A DNA stretch of 64,000 nt from NCBI RefSeq assembly GCF_049537125.1, contig NZ_JBMVQY010000001.1:186001-250000 (forward strand), given 5' to 3'. Made by a program: the position numbers and the translations under genes. Below the pieces are notes generated by a model that had not been told where the DNA came from, searched no databases, and saw nothing but the letters and a program-made list of their open reading frames with translations. Shown one piece after another: positions 1-8,802 of this stretch (within the stretch, counting starts at the first letter, position 1; every line of letters starts with the position of its first letter). Source of the stretch: Limisphaera sp026417315. Its GTDB lineage: Bacteria; Verrucomicrobiota; Verrucomicrobiia; Limisphaerales; Limisphaeraceae.

Positions 1-637
1 GTTTGGATGACGTTGGATTCGAGAATACCCACTGCCAGGGCTGGGACAGGCAAGGCCCCCGCCGTCCGGCGGCTCTCGACCGTGGCCAACCTCGTGATGC
101 CCCACTCCCTGATCACGCGAGCGAATCCACGCCCCGAAGGCGCACCCACTCCATAGCCCGGGGCGAGGCCCCGGGGACTGCGTCCCAAGACCTCGCCGCG
201 CCCTGAAGAGGCGCCACTCGAGGATGCGCATCGCGAGGGCCGGGCCTGCCAAACCGCGCTCCGTCCCTTCAGGCCGAAAGGAATTCGTGCAAGCCCAGTT
301 GCCGGGGCGTCGGCTTGGGCTGGCGAGCTCTCGCCCCTGTGCACAGCCACAAAACGCGTCGGAGGCGCAAATATTCACCCGCTAGCAGGGTAATCCGGTG
401 GCCCAGGGCGCTCCGTTGAGCGGGTGCCTCCGCGCCCCGTTGGAGGAGAGCCACGACGCGCCGATTCGTCGGTCCAGGGCAGATCCCGGGCAAACCCCAC
501 GCGCCAAAAGCGCATACAGTGGGCATAGGAATTCCGCTTGGGCCGCGCACGCCCCGCCGGCATACTGGGTGTTCCCGGCTGTTTTGCACCAGCCGGGCGG
601 TGGATGGGACTGTAGCAGCACAACATCCCTGCCCTTC
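1..637. other. Gene-poor left edge
   Basis: I see no convincing gene here. Several open frames cross the region on both strands, but their translations are rich in Arg, Pro and Ala, show no recognisable domain, and look like GC-driven open frames. The left edge may contain the tail of a gene lying outside the window, which cannot be judged. No clear promoter or terminator was recognised. Confidence 0.5.
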
Positions 638-1783
638 ATGCGCTTTTTGATGTTGAATTGGCGGGATCCGGAGAACCCCGAAGCCGGTGGGGCCGAGCGG
701 GTGTCGCTGGCCTTTATGCGCGCCCTTCGGGAGCGGGGGCACGAAGTTTTCTGGTTTTCCAATGCCTTCCCCGGGGCCGCCCCCCGGTATGAGCGCGACG
801 GGATTCAATTCCTGCGCGGCGGGGGCAAGGGAACCTCCATTTGGGCGGCCTGGCGCTGGTATCGGCGCCAACCCGGGTTCGATTTGGTGATCGACCAACA
901 TCACGGAATCCCCTGGTATGCGCCCTGGTGGAGCGGCACGCGGTGCATCGCCTACATCCACGAGGTGCTGGGCCCCATCTGGCAGGTCTTTTATCCGGGG
1001 CTGCTGGGTCGGATCGGTCAGTGGCAGGAACGCTGGACGCATTGGCTGTACCGGAACGTTCCCTTTTGGGTGCCCTCGGATTCGACGCGCCGGGCTCTGC
1101 TGGCTCACGGAGTGCGGCAGGTGGTCGTCTGGCCCAACGGGTGCGACACGGTGCCGCTGGCCACCCTCGATCCCAAACCCTTGACGCCGCCCATTCGCCT
1201 GGTGGTGGTCTCCCGGCTGGCCCCGAACAAACGCGTGGACCACGCGGTCCGCGCCTTGCAGCTGCTGGTGCAAGCCGGCGTGCCGGCCGAGCTCACGGTG
1301 GTGGGCGGAGGCGCCGAGGAAATGCGCTTGAAACAGCTGGTGCAGGACCTGGGGCTGTCCCCGCGGGTCCGCTTCACCGGTCCGTTGCCCGAATCCGCCA
1401 AGAACGAGGAACTGCGTCGCGCACATTTTTTGCTGCACGCCTCGGTGCGCGAAGGTTGGGGACTGAACGTGATCGAGGCCAATGCGATGGGCACCCCGGC
1501 GGTCGTGTATCCGGTGGCCGGCCTGGTGGATTCCACAGTGCACGGCCAGACCGGATGGATCGTCTCCCGCGAAACGCCGGAGGCGTTGGCTGAGATGGTG
1601 CGGTCGCTCCTGCACCAGCCGGATTGGTACGCGGCGTGCCGGGAGCGGGCGTGGCGTCGCGCGCACGAGTTCCAGTGGTCTGTGGTACTGCCGAAAGTCT
1701 GTGACTGGTTGGAAGCCCAGGCACGGCCGGCGGCAGCCGTCGTCAACCGAATCCACGAAACGAAGCAGCCTGCGGGCGGTTAG
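638..1783 (+). CDS. Glycosyltransferase family 4 (GT-B fold)
   Basis: Retaining GT-B glycosyltransferase of 381 residues, probably moving a sugar from a nucleotide-sugar donor to a cell-surface glycan or lipid carrier. The N-terminus has the typical GT4 glycine-rich loop (NPEAGGAERVS, residues about 12-22). The C-terminal half has VSRLAPNKRVDHAVRAL, and the donor-binding E-x7-E motif lies in REGWGLNVIEANAMG, followed by GTPAVVYPVAGLVD. The frame is open upstream to 398. The ATG at 638 was chosen because it puts MRFLMLNW directly at the first beta strand, and the upstream 80 residues are low-complexity. It appears to be a single-gene unit ending in TAG; the next gene starts about 300 bases later. 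Donor and acceptor cannot be told from the sequence. Confidence 0.88.
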   Translation: MRFLMLNWRDPENPEAGGAERVSLAFMRALRERGHEVFWFSNAFPGAAPRYERDGIQFLRGGGKGTSIWAAWRWYRRQPGFDLVIDQHHGIPWYAPWWSGTRCIAYIHEVLGPIWQVFYPGLLGRIGQWQERWTHWLYRNVPFWVPSDSTRRALLAHGVRQVVVWPNGCDTVPLATLDPKPLTPPIRLVVVSRLAPNKRVDHAVRALQLLVQAGVPAELTVVGGGAEEMRLKQLVQDLGLSPRVRFTGPLPESAKNEELRRAHFLLHASVREGWGLNVIEANAMGTPAVVYPVAGLVDSTVHGQTGWIVSRETPEALAEMVRSLLHQPDWYAACRERAWRRAHEFQWSVVLPKVCDWLEAQARPAAAVVNRIHETKQPAGG

Positions 1784-2085
1784 GTCCCGACAGCGATCCG
1801 GGCCAACCCCCTCGGCGGGCTTGGCATGACCCGTGCCTTTGCAGGACGCACGACGCCCCCGTTTGTCCATCGCCCGGTTCCAGGGAGAGGGGCCCGAGGA
1901 TCCCGATGTTCGAACATTTGGTCTCGCAGCTGCGCCGCGGCACGCAATTTGCTCAAGCCGAGCCCGACTCCGCCGATACCTGACATGGAGTGACCGAAAC
2001 ACCGGACGGGGCAAGTTTCTCGCGTCTGCAAGCGCGGTTTTGTCCCCTTGGCCGCAATTCGTTGCACGGCGGACCATTCCGGAAC
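1784..2085. other. Spacer before the signalling operon
   Basis: About 300 bases with no supported gene. It should contain the promoter of the histidine kinase operon, but I could not pick out a convincing -35/-10 pair. The reading frame of the kinase is open back to 1990, so its start could lie slightly inside this spacer. Confidence 0.4.
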
Positions 2086-4872
2086 ATGACGTCGCCGACA
2101 GAGACAAGAGGCATGGTGGAAGGGCGAGGGAGCATTTTGGTGGTGGACGACGACCCCGGCCTCCGGACGGTGATCCGTCGGATCCTGACCCGGGCCGGCT
2201 GGCAGGTAAGCGACGCAGGAGACGCCGAGGCGGGATTGCGCCTGGCGGTCGAACAGTCGCCCGACCTGATCTTGTGCGATGTGCAGATGCCCGGGCAGGA
2301 CGGCTTTGCTTTTCTGTCGGAATTGCGGCAGCACCCGACCGCGGCCCATGTCCCGGTGATTCTGATGACGGGCGATGAATCGCTGGCGGGACTGAACGGC
2401 CAGCGCCAGGCCATGGATCTGGGCGCGGACGATTTCCTGACCAAACCATTCAGCGCCGAGCGTTTGGTCCAGGCCGTGCGCACCCGCCTGGCCCGGCAAC
2501 AGGGCCAACGCCGTTGCTTCGCCGCCCATGAACAGCGGTGGCGCGCCATTCTCGAGGCCGCCAATGATGTCATCGCCCTGGCCGAGGCGCCCACCCTCCG
2601 TCTGGCGTATTTGAATCCAGCCGGCCAGATCCTCTTCGGATGGCCCGGCGACAGTCACGCCCAGCATCGCCTGCCCGAGCTGTTCAGTGCCGAGTTATCG
2701 CAAAGTCTCTTCGCCGAGATCCTTACCGTGGTGGCCAGCCAGGGCCAATGGCGCGGGCGCCTTTCGCTGCGGGATGCCGAGGGCCGTCCCGTCCCGGCTG
2801 CCGCGACCCTGTTGGCCCATCACTCCGAAACGTGTCAGGCCACCTTTTACGCCTTCATCGGTCATGACCTGCGCGATCAGGTACGGGTGGAGCAGGCCCT
2901 CCGCGAGAGCGAAGCCCGTTTCCGCGCCATTGCCACGGCCGCCTCGGACGGCATCGTCCTGTTGGATGCCGACGGACGCGTGCTGTTCTGGAATCCGGCC
3001 GCGGAACGGATCCTCGGCTGCACGGCCGCCGACCTGCTCGGGCGGCGGCCCACACAGATCGTTCGCGCCGACAACGGTCAACCGGTTTTCGACGCTGTCG
3101 CAGCTTGCGCCCGGCACGGGCCGCAGGAACTCGTGGTGCAATGCCCCGATGCCCGGAAAGCAGAAATCGAGTTGCGGCTGAGCCGCGTCGAGTTGGAGGG
3201 GCGCAGCCACTGGGTGGGGATCATTCGCGACATCACCCGTCAGCAGGCCCTGACCCGGCAGTTGCAGCAGGAACGCATTCTTTTGCGCACCATCATTGAT
3301 GCACTGCCGTACAACGTTTACGTGAAGGACCGCCTGGCGCGCAAAACCCTGGCGAACAAGGCCGACCTGAAAGCGCTGGGTGCCACCAGCGAAGCCGAGG
3401 TTCTGGGCAAAACCGACTACGACCTGCTGCCCCGCCGCATCGCCGCCGCCTGTTACGCCGATGACATGCGGGTCATTCTCCACGGCGAACCGGTGATCAA
3501 CCGCCAGGAGCTCATCGTCAACAGCGCCGGCGGCCAGCAGTGGTTGGAAACCACCAAACTGCCCCTCCGCGACGAGCAGGGCAACATCATCGGGCTGGTG
3601 GGAATTGGGCGCGACATCACCGCCCGACGCGAAACGGAAGCCCGTCTGCGGATGCTTTCCCAGGCCATCGAACAGTCGCCTGCGAGCGTCGTCATCACCG
3701 ATGCCGAGGCCCGCATCGAGTACGTCAACCCCCGATTCACCGAGTTGACCGGCTATACCCTGGACGAGGTCCGTGGCCAGAATCCGCGCATCCTGAAGTC
3801 GGGCAAGATGGATCCCGCGGTGTATCGAAACCTGTGGGAGACCCTGGCGCGCGGCGAGACCTGGCGGGGGGAACTGCTCAACCGTCGCAAGAACGGCGAA
3901 CTGTACTGGGAACAGGCCGTCATCGCCCCGATCAAGGACGAACAGGGCCGCGTGACGCACTACCTGGCCATGAAGGAGGACATCACCGAACTGCGTCGCG
4001 CCCGTGAAGAACGTGACCGCATGGAGATCCAACTCCGCCAGGCCCAGAAACTGGAGGCCATCGGTCAACTCGCCGCCGGCATCGCCCACGAAATCAACAC
4101 CCCCATGCAATACGTGGGCGACAACATGCGATTTCTTCAGGACAGCTTTCAGCAGTTGGCCGGCCTCCTCCGGCAGATCCATGCGCTGCCCGAAGACTCC
4201 GAATCCGGCCCTCCGTGTGAGGCGGTTCTGGCGCAGCTCCGGCAGGGGGCTCGCGAGGCGGACCTCGACTATCTGTTGGAGGAAATCCCGAAGGCAATCG
4301 AGCAAACCCTGCAGGGCGTGGCCCGGGTCACCAAGATCGTGCGGGCCATGAAGGAGTTCTCCCACCCGGGCACTGCCGAGAAGACGCCCACCGACCTCAA
4401 CCACGCCATCGAAACCACGGTCACCGTCTCCCGCAACGAGTGGAAGTACGTGGCGGACCTCGAACTGGATCTGGATCCCAAACTCCCTCTGGTGCCGTGT
4501 TTGCCCGGAGAATTCAATCAGGCCATCCTGAATCTCATCGTGAACGCCGCCCAGGCCATCGCCGAACGCGTCGGCGCCCACCCGACCACCAAGGGTCGCA
4601 TCACCATCCAGACCCGACGCGCCGATCCCTGGGTCGAGATCCGAATCTCCGACACCGGCTGCGGAATCCCCGAGGCCATTCGCCACCGCATTTTCGAACC
4701 CTTCTTTACGACGAAATCCGTCGGCAAGGGTTCGGGACAGGGACTGCCCATCGTCCGCAATGTGATTGTGGACAAGCACGGCGGCACCATCGATTTCGAA
4801 AGTCAGGTCGGCCAGGGGACGACGTTCACCCTGCGCCTGCCTCTGCAAGCCCCGTCGGTGCAGAAGCCATGA
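2086..4872 (+). CDS. Hybrid sensor histidine kinase (REC-4xPAS-HisKA-HATPase)
   Basis: Predicted cytoplasmic two-component kinase of about 928 residues with no transmembrane segment. In order it has an N-terminal receiver domain (ILVVDDD; phosphoacceptor Asp65 in LILCDVQMPG; Lys in FLTKPF), and four PAS-like segments. The second begins ARFRAIATAASDGIVLLD and the fourth contains ITDAEARIEYVNPRFTELTGY plus a PAC-like tail. Next comes a HisKA H-box (GIAHEINTPMQYV, His about residue 668). The HATPase has an N-box (NLIVNAAQAI), DTGCGIPE and GSGQGLPI. The last motif is a little off the usual GTGLGLSI. The start is uncertain: ATG 2113 and the codon at 1990 are alternatives. Its stop overlaps the next start (ATGA), so the cognate outputs are probably the two following response regulators. 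Confidence 0.88.
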   Translation: MTSPTETRGMVEGRGSILVVDDDPGLRTVIRRILTRAGWQVSDAGDAEAGLRLAVEQSPDLILCDVQMPGQDGFAFLSELRQHPTAAHVPVILMTGDESLAGLNGQRQAMDLGADDFLTKPFSAERLVQAVRTRLARQQGQRRCFAAHEQRWRAILEAANDVIALAEAPTLRLAYLNPAGQILFGWPGDSHAQHRLPELFSAELSQSLFAEILTVVASQGQWRGRLSLRDAEGRPVPAAATLLAHHSETCQATFYAFIGHDLRDQVRVEQALRESEARFRAIATAASDGIVLLDADGRVLFWNPAAERILGCTAADLLGRRPTQIVRADNGQPVFDAVAACARHGPQELVVQCPDARKAEIELRLSRVELEGRSHWVGIIRDITRQQALTRQLQQERILLRTIIDALPYNVYVKDRLARKTLANKADLKALGATSEAEVLGKTDYDLLPRRIAAACYADDMRVILHGEPVINRQELIVNSAGGQQWLETTKLPLRDEQGNIIGLVGIGRDITARRETEARLRMLSQAIEQSPASVVITDAEARIEYVNPRFTELTGYTLDEVRGQNPRILKSGKMDPAVYRNLWETLARGETWRGELLNRRKNGELYWEQAVIAPIKDEQGRVTHYLAMKEDITELRRAREERDRMEIQLRQAQKLEAIGQLAAGIAHEINTPMQYVGDNMRFLQDSFQQLAGLLRQIHALPEDSESGPPCEAVLAQLRQGAREADLDYLLEEIPKAIEQTLQGVARVTKIVRAMKEFSHPGTAEKTPTDLNHAIETTVTVSRNEWKYVADLELDLDPKLPLVPCLPGEFNQAILNLIVNAAQAIAERVGAHPTTKGRITIQTRRADPWVEIRISDTGCGIPEAIRHRIFEPFFTTKSVGKGSGQGLPIVRNVIVDKHGGTIDFESQVGQGTTFTLRLPLQAPSVQKP

Positions 4873-6074
4873 ACCGGCCGCTGCGCATCCTGTTCGTGGA
4901 CGACGAGCCCATGGTTCTGGACGGCCTGCGCCGGGCCCTGCGGTCCATGCGGACCCAATGGATCATGGAATTTGCCACCAGCGGCGCCGAGGCACTGGCC
5001 CGCCTCGAAAAAAGTCCTTTCGACGTGCTGGTCAGCGACATGCGCATGCCCGGCATGAACGGCGTCGAACTCCTCCGGGCAGTGATGCAACGGTGGCCGG
5101 AGGTGGTGCGGTTGATCCTTTCCGGCCAGGCCGATGAACAGCAGATCCTTCAGTGCGTCGGGCTGGCCCATCAGTACCTGGCCAAGCCGTGCGACCCCGA
5201 ATCGCTGCGTTCCGCCATCCACCGCGCCACCCTGGCCGGCCATTCCCTGAACAACCCTCGACTCCGTCAACTGCTCGGCCGGCTCGACCACCTTCCCAGC
5301 GTCCCCAGGCTGTACGAAGAGCTGCTTCAGAAGCTGGAGGATCCCGAGACCACCCTCGAAGAGCTGGCTGCGGTGGTGGCACGGGACCCGGCCATGACCG
5401 CCCAGATCCTCAAGCTGGTCAACTCGGCCTTTTTCGGTCTGCCCCATACCGTCGCCGACATTCAGGAGGCCGTGGGCTTCCTCGGTCTGAACACCCTGAA
5501 GACGCTGGTCCTGGCCCTGCATGCCTTTCATCAGTACGAAAGCCGAAATCTGGGCTGGTTTCCCTACGAAACACTCTGGCGTCACAGTCTCGAAGTGGGC
5601 GCCCGGGCCCGTCAGTGGGCCCGAGAGATGCACGCGTCGACCGACGTGGCCGAACAGGCCGCCGTCGCCGGATTGCTCCACGACGTCGGGCAACTCGTGC
5701 TGGCCGTCAATCTGGGGGAGGAATACGCACAAATCTGGCGAGAGGCCCGCCAACAGACCCTGCCCCTGGACGAAGCCGAGCAGGCCGCTCTCGGCACCAC
5801 GCACGCGGAAGTCGGCGGTTACCTCCTGGGGCTTTGGGGCCTGCCTGAACCCGTGGTCGAAGCCATCGCCCACCACCATCAACCCGGCAATCCGGCCTCC
5901 CCGGAGTTCTCCGCCCTGACCGCGGTTCATCTGGCGGAAACTCTTCGACCTCCAAATGCAACATTTCCGGAGGAGCATCCCCGGGGGCCGGACGTCGGCT
6001 ATCTCCAGCGACTGGGTCTGCCCGATCGCCCGACGCTCGAGCAACACCTTGCAAACTTTTCGCTCTGCCCATGA
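4869..6074 (+). CDS. Response regulator with HDOD output domain
   Basis: 401 residues. The receiver domain (about 5-125) has FVDDEP, phosphoacceptor Asp57 in VLVSDMRMPGMNG, and Lys in YLAKPC. It is followed by an HDOD domain (about 140-340) with LPSVPRLYEELLQKL, VVARDPAMTAQILKLVNSA, an AGLLHDVGQLVL segment and VEAIAHHHQP. HDOD domains are HD-related signalling modules, usually without proven hydrolase activity. The retained HD-like LHDVG and HHHQ elements suggest that metal binding is possible. ATG 4869 overlaps the kinase stop as ATGA; the longer open frame upstream is the out-of-frame shadow of the kinase. The 3' end overlaps the next gene in the same way, which implies translational coupling of all three. 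Confidence 0.9.
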   Translation: MNRPLRILFVDDEPMVLDGLRRALRSMRTQWIMEFATSGAEALARLEKSPFDVLVSDMRMPGMNGVELLRAVMQRWPEVVRLILSGQADEQQILQCVGLAHQYLAKPCDPESLRSAIHRATLAGHSLNNPRLRQLLGRLDHLPSVPRLYEELLQKLEDPETTLEELAAVVARDPAMTAQILKLVNSAFFGLPHTVADIQEAVGFLGLNTLKTLVLALHAFHQYESRNLGWFPYETLWRHSLEVGARARQWAREMHASTDVAEQAAVAGLLHDVGQLVLAVNLGEEYAQIWREARQQTLPLDEAEQAALGTTHAEVGGYLLGLWGLPEPVVEAIAHHHQPGNPASPEFSALTAVHLAETLRPPNATFPEEHPRGPDVGYLQRLGLPDRPTLEQHLANFSLCP

Positions 6075-7228
6075 GACCGGATCTGAAAATCCTGCTGGTG
6101 GACGACGAACCCAACGTGCTGGCCGCCTTCCAGCGCAATTTGCGCCAGCGTTTCCAGATCGACACCGCCACCAGCGGTCCCGAGGCGTTGCAGAAACTGG
6201 AACAACACGGGCCCTACGCGGTCGTGGTCGCGGACATGCAGATGCCCGAAATGAACGGGCTCGAGCTGCTGGTGCAGGTGGAAGCCCGCAGCCCGGACAC
6301 CGTCCGCATCATGCTCACCGGCAACGCGGATCAAAAGACCGCCGTGGATGCGGTCAACCGGGGACATGTCTTCCGTTTTCTCAACAAACCCTGCCCGGTG
6401 GAATTAATGGCCCAAACCCTCCAGGCGGCCCTTCACCAATATCAACTCATCACTGCAGAACGAGAACTCCTGGAGCGCACTCTTAACGGCACGATTCGAT
6501 TGCTGACCGAAGTCCTTTCCTCCGCCCATCCCGTGGCCTTTCAGATCAGCCAGCGCCTGCGTCAGGCGGTCCGGGAATACGCCTCCTTTTTCAAACTCAA
6601 ACAGTCGTGGGACCTCGAGGCTGCTGCGCTGCTGTTTCCCCTCGGTCATCTCACTCTTCCGCCGGCGGTCCTCGACAAGCTGGTGCGCAGTCTGCCTCTG
6701 GACCCCAAAGAACAGGAGCTCGTGGAACGGACCCCGGAAATGGGTGCGAACCTCCTGGCGCACATCCCGCGGCTGGAAAGCGTGGCCGCCATCCTGCGCT
6801 ATCAGCACAAGCACTACGATGGCTCCGGCCTGCCCGCCGATCGCATCGCCGGCGAGGACATCCCGGCGGCGGCGCGGGTGTTCAAGGTCTTGCGCGACAT
6901 GGTGGAACTCGAAGTGCAGGGACAGGATCGCTCTCAGGCCCTCGCGATCCTGCAGGAACGGCAGGGATGGTACGATCCCCGCGTACTCCAGAGCGCGGCG
7001 GCCTGCTTCGATGTGTTCCTCCACAAGACACCTGCCGACCAACCCACCATCCGCTCCCGCACCCTGGACGAGCTGGCCGTGGGGCAGGTGCTGGCCAGTG
7101 ACGTCGAAACCGAAGACGGGATCCTGGTGCTCAAATCCGGCACGGAACTGACGGCCGTCGTCCTGCAGCGGCTGCGCAACTTCGCCGCCCTCAACCCGGT
7201 GAAGGAACCCATCTACGTGATGGGCTAA
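6071..7228 (+). CDS. Response regulator with degenerate HD-GYP-type domain
   Basis: 385 residues. The receiver domain has LLVDDEPNV, Asp55 in VVVADMQMPEMNG, and Lys in FRFLNKPC. It is followed by an RpfG-like region (about 150-290). The DGSGLP element and its preceding HKHY are present (246-255), as is an EMGANLLAHIP segment. However, the place where HD-GYP enzymes carry the metal-binding HD dyad reads LFPLGH (188-193), so the canonical c-di-GMP phosphodiesterase site looks broken. The C-terminus (about 335-380) is a small domain seen in related regulators (TLDELAVGQVLASDV...LVLKSGTELT). It overlaps the HDOD regulator by ATGA and is followed by a convergent gene. Likely a c-di-GMP-sensing or protein-binding output rather than an active phosphodiesterase (inference). 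Confidence 0.82.
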   Translation: MRPDLKILLVDDEPNVLAAFQRNLRQRFQIDTATSGPEALQKLEQHGPYAVVVADMQMPEMNGLELLVQVEARSPDTVRIMLTGNADQKTAVDAVNRGHVFRFLNKPCPVELMAQTLQAALHQYQLITAERELLERTLNGTIRLLTEVLSSAHPVAFQISQRLRQAVREYASFFKLKQSWDLEAAALLFPLGHLTLPPAVLDKLVRSLPLDPKEQELVERTPEMGANLLAHIPRLESVAAILRYQHKHYDGSGLPADRIAGEDIPAAARVFKVLRDMVELEVQGQDRSQALAILQERQGWYDPRVLQSAAACFDVFLHKTPADQPTIRSRTLDELAVGQVLASDVETEDGILVLKSGTELTAVVLQRLRNFAALNPVKEPIYVMG

Positions 7229-7323
7229 ATCCCGGGACCATTCCGCCCTGTCGCCAAGCCTCCTCTTTCCTCCGGGAAAAAGACACTTGCGCGTCTCCCA
7301 ACGGGTCTCGATCCCCCTCCCCC

Positions 7324-7359
7324 AAAAAACAAAATGCCGGAGGGCAAAGCCCTCCGGCA
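7324..7359 (-). terminator. Rho-independent terminator of the Ala-rich exported protein gene
   Basis: Perfect 11-bp stem (TGCCGGAGGGC, loop AAA, GCCCTCCGGCA at 7335-7359). On the minus strand it is followed directly by a T-rich run (TTTTGTTTTTT, 7334 down to 7324). It sits about 35 bases past the stop of the minus-strand gene and in the spacer facing the convergent signalling operon, so it may also help stop transcription from the plus strand. Confidence 0.85.
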
Positions 7360-7392
7360 GCAAATGGGTTCTTGCCGGACCCGGGAGTCCGC

Positions 7393-8193
7393 TTACGGCG
7401 TGGAATAGTCGCGGCCCTCGCCCGGCTTGGCAACCCGGGTGGTCGAACGCGTGATCTCCGTGACCTCACCCGGAGGCAACGGCGTGAAGGGAGGCCCGAA
7501 CGTCGGGGGCGGAACCGGCGAACCCAGGCCACCCGAATTCCCTCCGGCCATCAGGATCTCCGGCTTGGTCCGGGCTGCCGTGGCTGTGGCGGTGAGCAAC
7601 ACGTTGGCCTGTTGGAGCACGGTGGCCAACGGGGCCTCCGCACCCAGTCGGCTGCGGGCCTGATCCACAAACGGCTGCAGGCCGGGCAACGCCCGGGTCA
7701 CCGCGGCGAGAATCTGATCCTTTGCCTGCGGGGCCGCCGTCGCCGCGGCCAGCGCCACCACCGTGTAGTGTTGCGGGACCGCCTTGCACAGGGCCTCCAC
7801 GATGGCCGCCGCCTGTTGAGGCGCCGCCGCCGCGGCGGCTGCTGCAACCTGGTCCACAAACTCTGCACTCGGCTTCCTTTGCAACGTCACCGCCCGGGCC
7901 GCTACGACCGGAGCCGCTACGGGGGCCTGCCGGGCCAGCGCGCCCACCACGGCCACAGTGGCCGCGGGACGAATCGCATGGGACGCGCTGAGGATGTTGG
8001 CCGCACTCACGGCCAGGTCTTCCCCGGAAGCCCGGCCCAACAAGGCAGCCGCCTGCGCCGGCAGTTCCGCCACGGGAACATTTCGGAGCGCCTTGCGAGC
8101 CGTAGAAACGTCCATCGGCGCGGCCATGCCAATGGAGACAGTGACAGAAAGAATCGCCAGAGCCAGCGGGATTCGGTCAGATGCGCGTTTCAT
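7393..8193 (-). CDS. Ala-rich exported protein of unknown function
   Basis: 266 residues. It has a clear Sec signal peptide (MKRASDRIPLALAILSV, with the likely cleavage after GMA-A near residue 27). The mature part is an Ala/Val-rich helical stretch with runs such as AAAAAAAAPQQ, ending in a Gly/Pro-rich low-complexity segment (GSPVPPPTFGPPFTPLPPG) and a charged tail. I recognise no family. ATG 8193 was preferred over the longer frame because an AGAGG ribosome-binding site lies about 10 bases upstream and a good promoter ends just before it. The gene has its own promoter and terminator, so it is monocistronic. The composition resembles helical, surface or periplasmic proteins with degenerate repeats, but no role can be assigned. 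Confidence 0.75.
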   Translation of the reverse strand: MKRASDRIPLALAILSVTVSIGMAAPMDVSTARKALRNVPVAELPAQAAALLGRASGEDLAVSAANILSASHAIRPAATVAVVGALARQAPVAAPVVAARAVTLQRKPSAEFVDQVAAAAAAAAPQQAAAIVEALCKAVPQHYTVVALAAATAAPQAKDQILAAVTRALPGLQPFVDQARSRLGAEAPLATVLQQANVLLTATATAARTKPEILMAGGNSGGLGSPVPPPTFGPPFTPLPPGEVTEITRSTTRVAKPGEGRDYSTP

Positions 8194-8227
8194 GTTTACT
8201 CGACCTCTTTGGTGCATGTCTGCCGTT

Positions 8228-8256
8228 CTTCTAGTCCCGGTTTCCTTTTGCGTCAA
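8228..8256 (-). promoter_or_regulatory. Sigma-70-type promoter for the Ala-rich exported protein
   Basis: On the minus strand a TTGACG -35 box (8256-8251) and a TAGAAG -10 box (8233-8228) are separated by exactly 17 bases. The predicted transcript would start near 8221, giving a leader of about 28 bases that contains AGAGG before ATG 8193. The promoter overlaps the 5' end of the longer open frame and so argues for the shorter start. Confidence 0.55.
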
Positions 8257-8802
8257 GTGATTTTCGGAAAACTTTTTGCACAGGAGACGCCCCTACCGGA
8301 GCCCCGGGGCAAGCACCACCATGTCGCCGGGTCAAACTCCCACCCGGAGCGGAGCCCGAGCCCTTTGGGTCCGGGGCGGCAAGCCCCCGCAAGCTGGCCC
8401 CCACCCTGCAACGGTCCTGGCCGCCGGCATTCTCCACGCCGTCGTGTCCCGGAATTCGGCGCGATTGCCCGCTCCACACACCAACCTCGAGCTGGTGCCT
8501 ATTGGGCCCGGACGCCTTTCAGCCCTGTTGCTTGCAGCCCGTGGGCCGCAAAAACCACCCTGCCGTGCCCCCGCAGCCCAGGGCTGCGACGGATCGACCC
8601 TCGCCGCAGCCGAATCACCAGTTGCCATCCCCTGTGTGGTCGAATGACCCCGCCGCGGCTGATGACACCGCGGGTCCCTCAAGGCAGCCCCCGACGCGCC
8701 CGCCCCCAACTGCCGTCCCCGGCACGTTCCAGTCCGCAAAGGCCTGAACGGATCAGCGCTCCGGCCGGACCGCACCGGCCGAGCGGCCCTCTGCCAGAGG
8801 GC
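8257..8802. other. Spacer downstream of feoB
   Basis: About 550 bases between the promoter of the Ala-rich protein gene and the stop codon of feoB. I see no gene with a recognisable product. GC-rich inverted segments occur near 8757-8790, but no stem followed by a T-run was found, so no terminator for the feo operon is claimed. Confidence 0.4.

Noticed and set aside
269..2449. Long minus-strand open frame (726 codons)
   Set aside because: Antisense to the GT4 and kinase genes; translation is Arg/Pro/Gly-rich without any domain. It is a GC-driven shadow frame.
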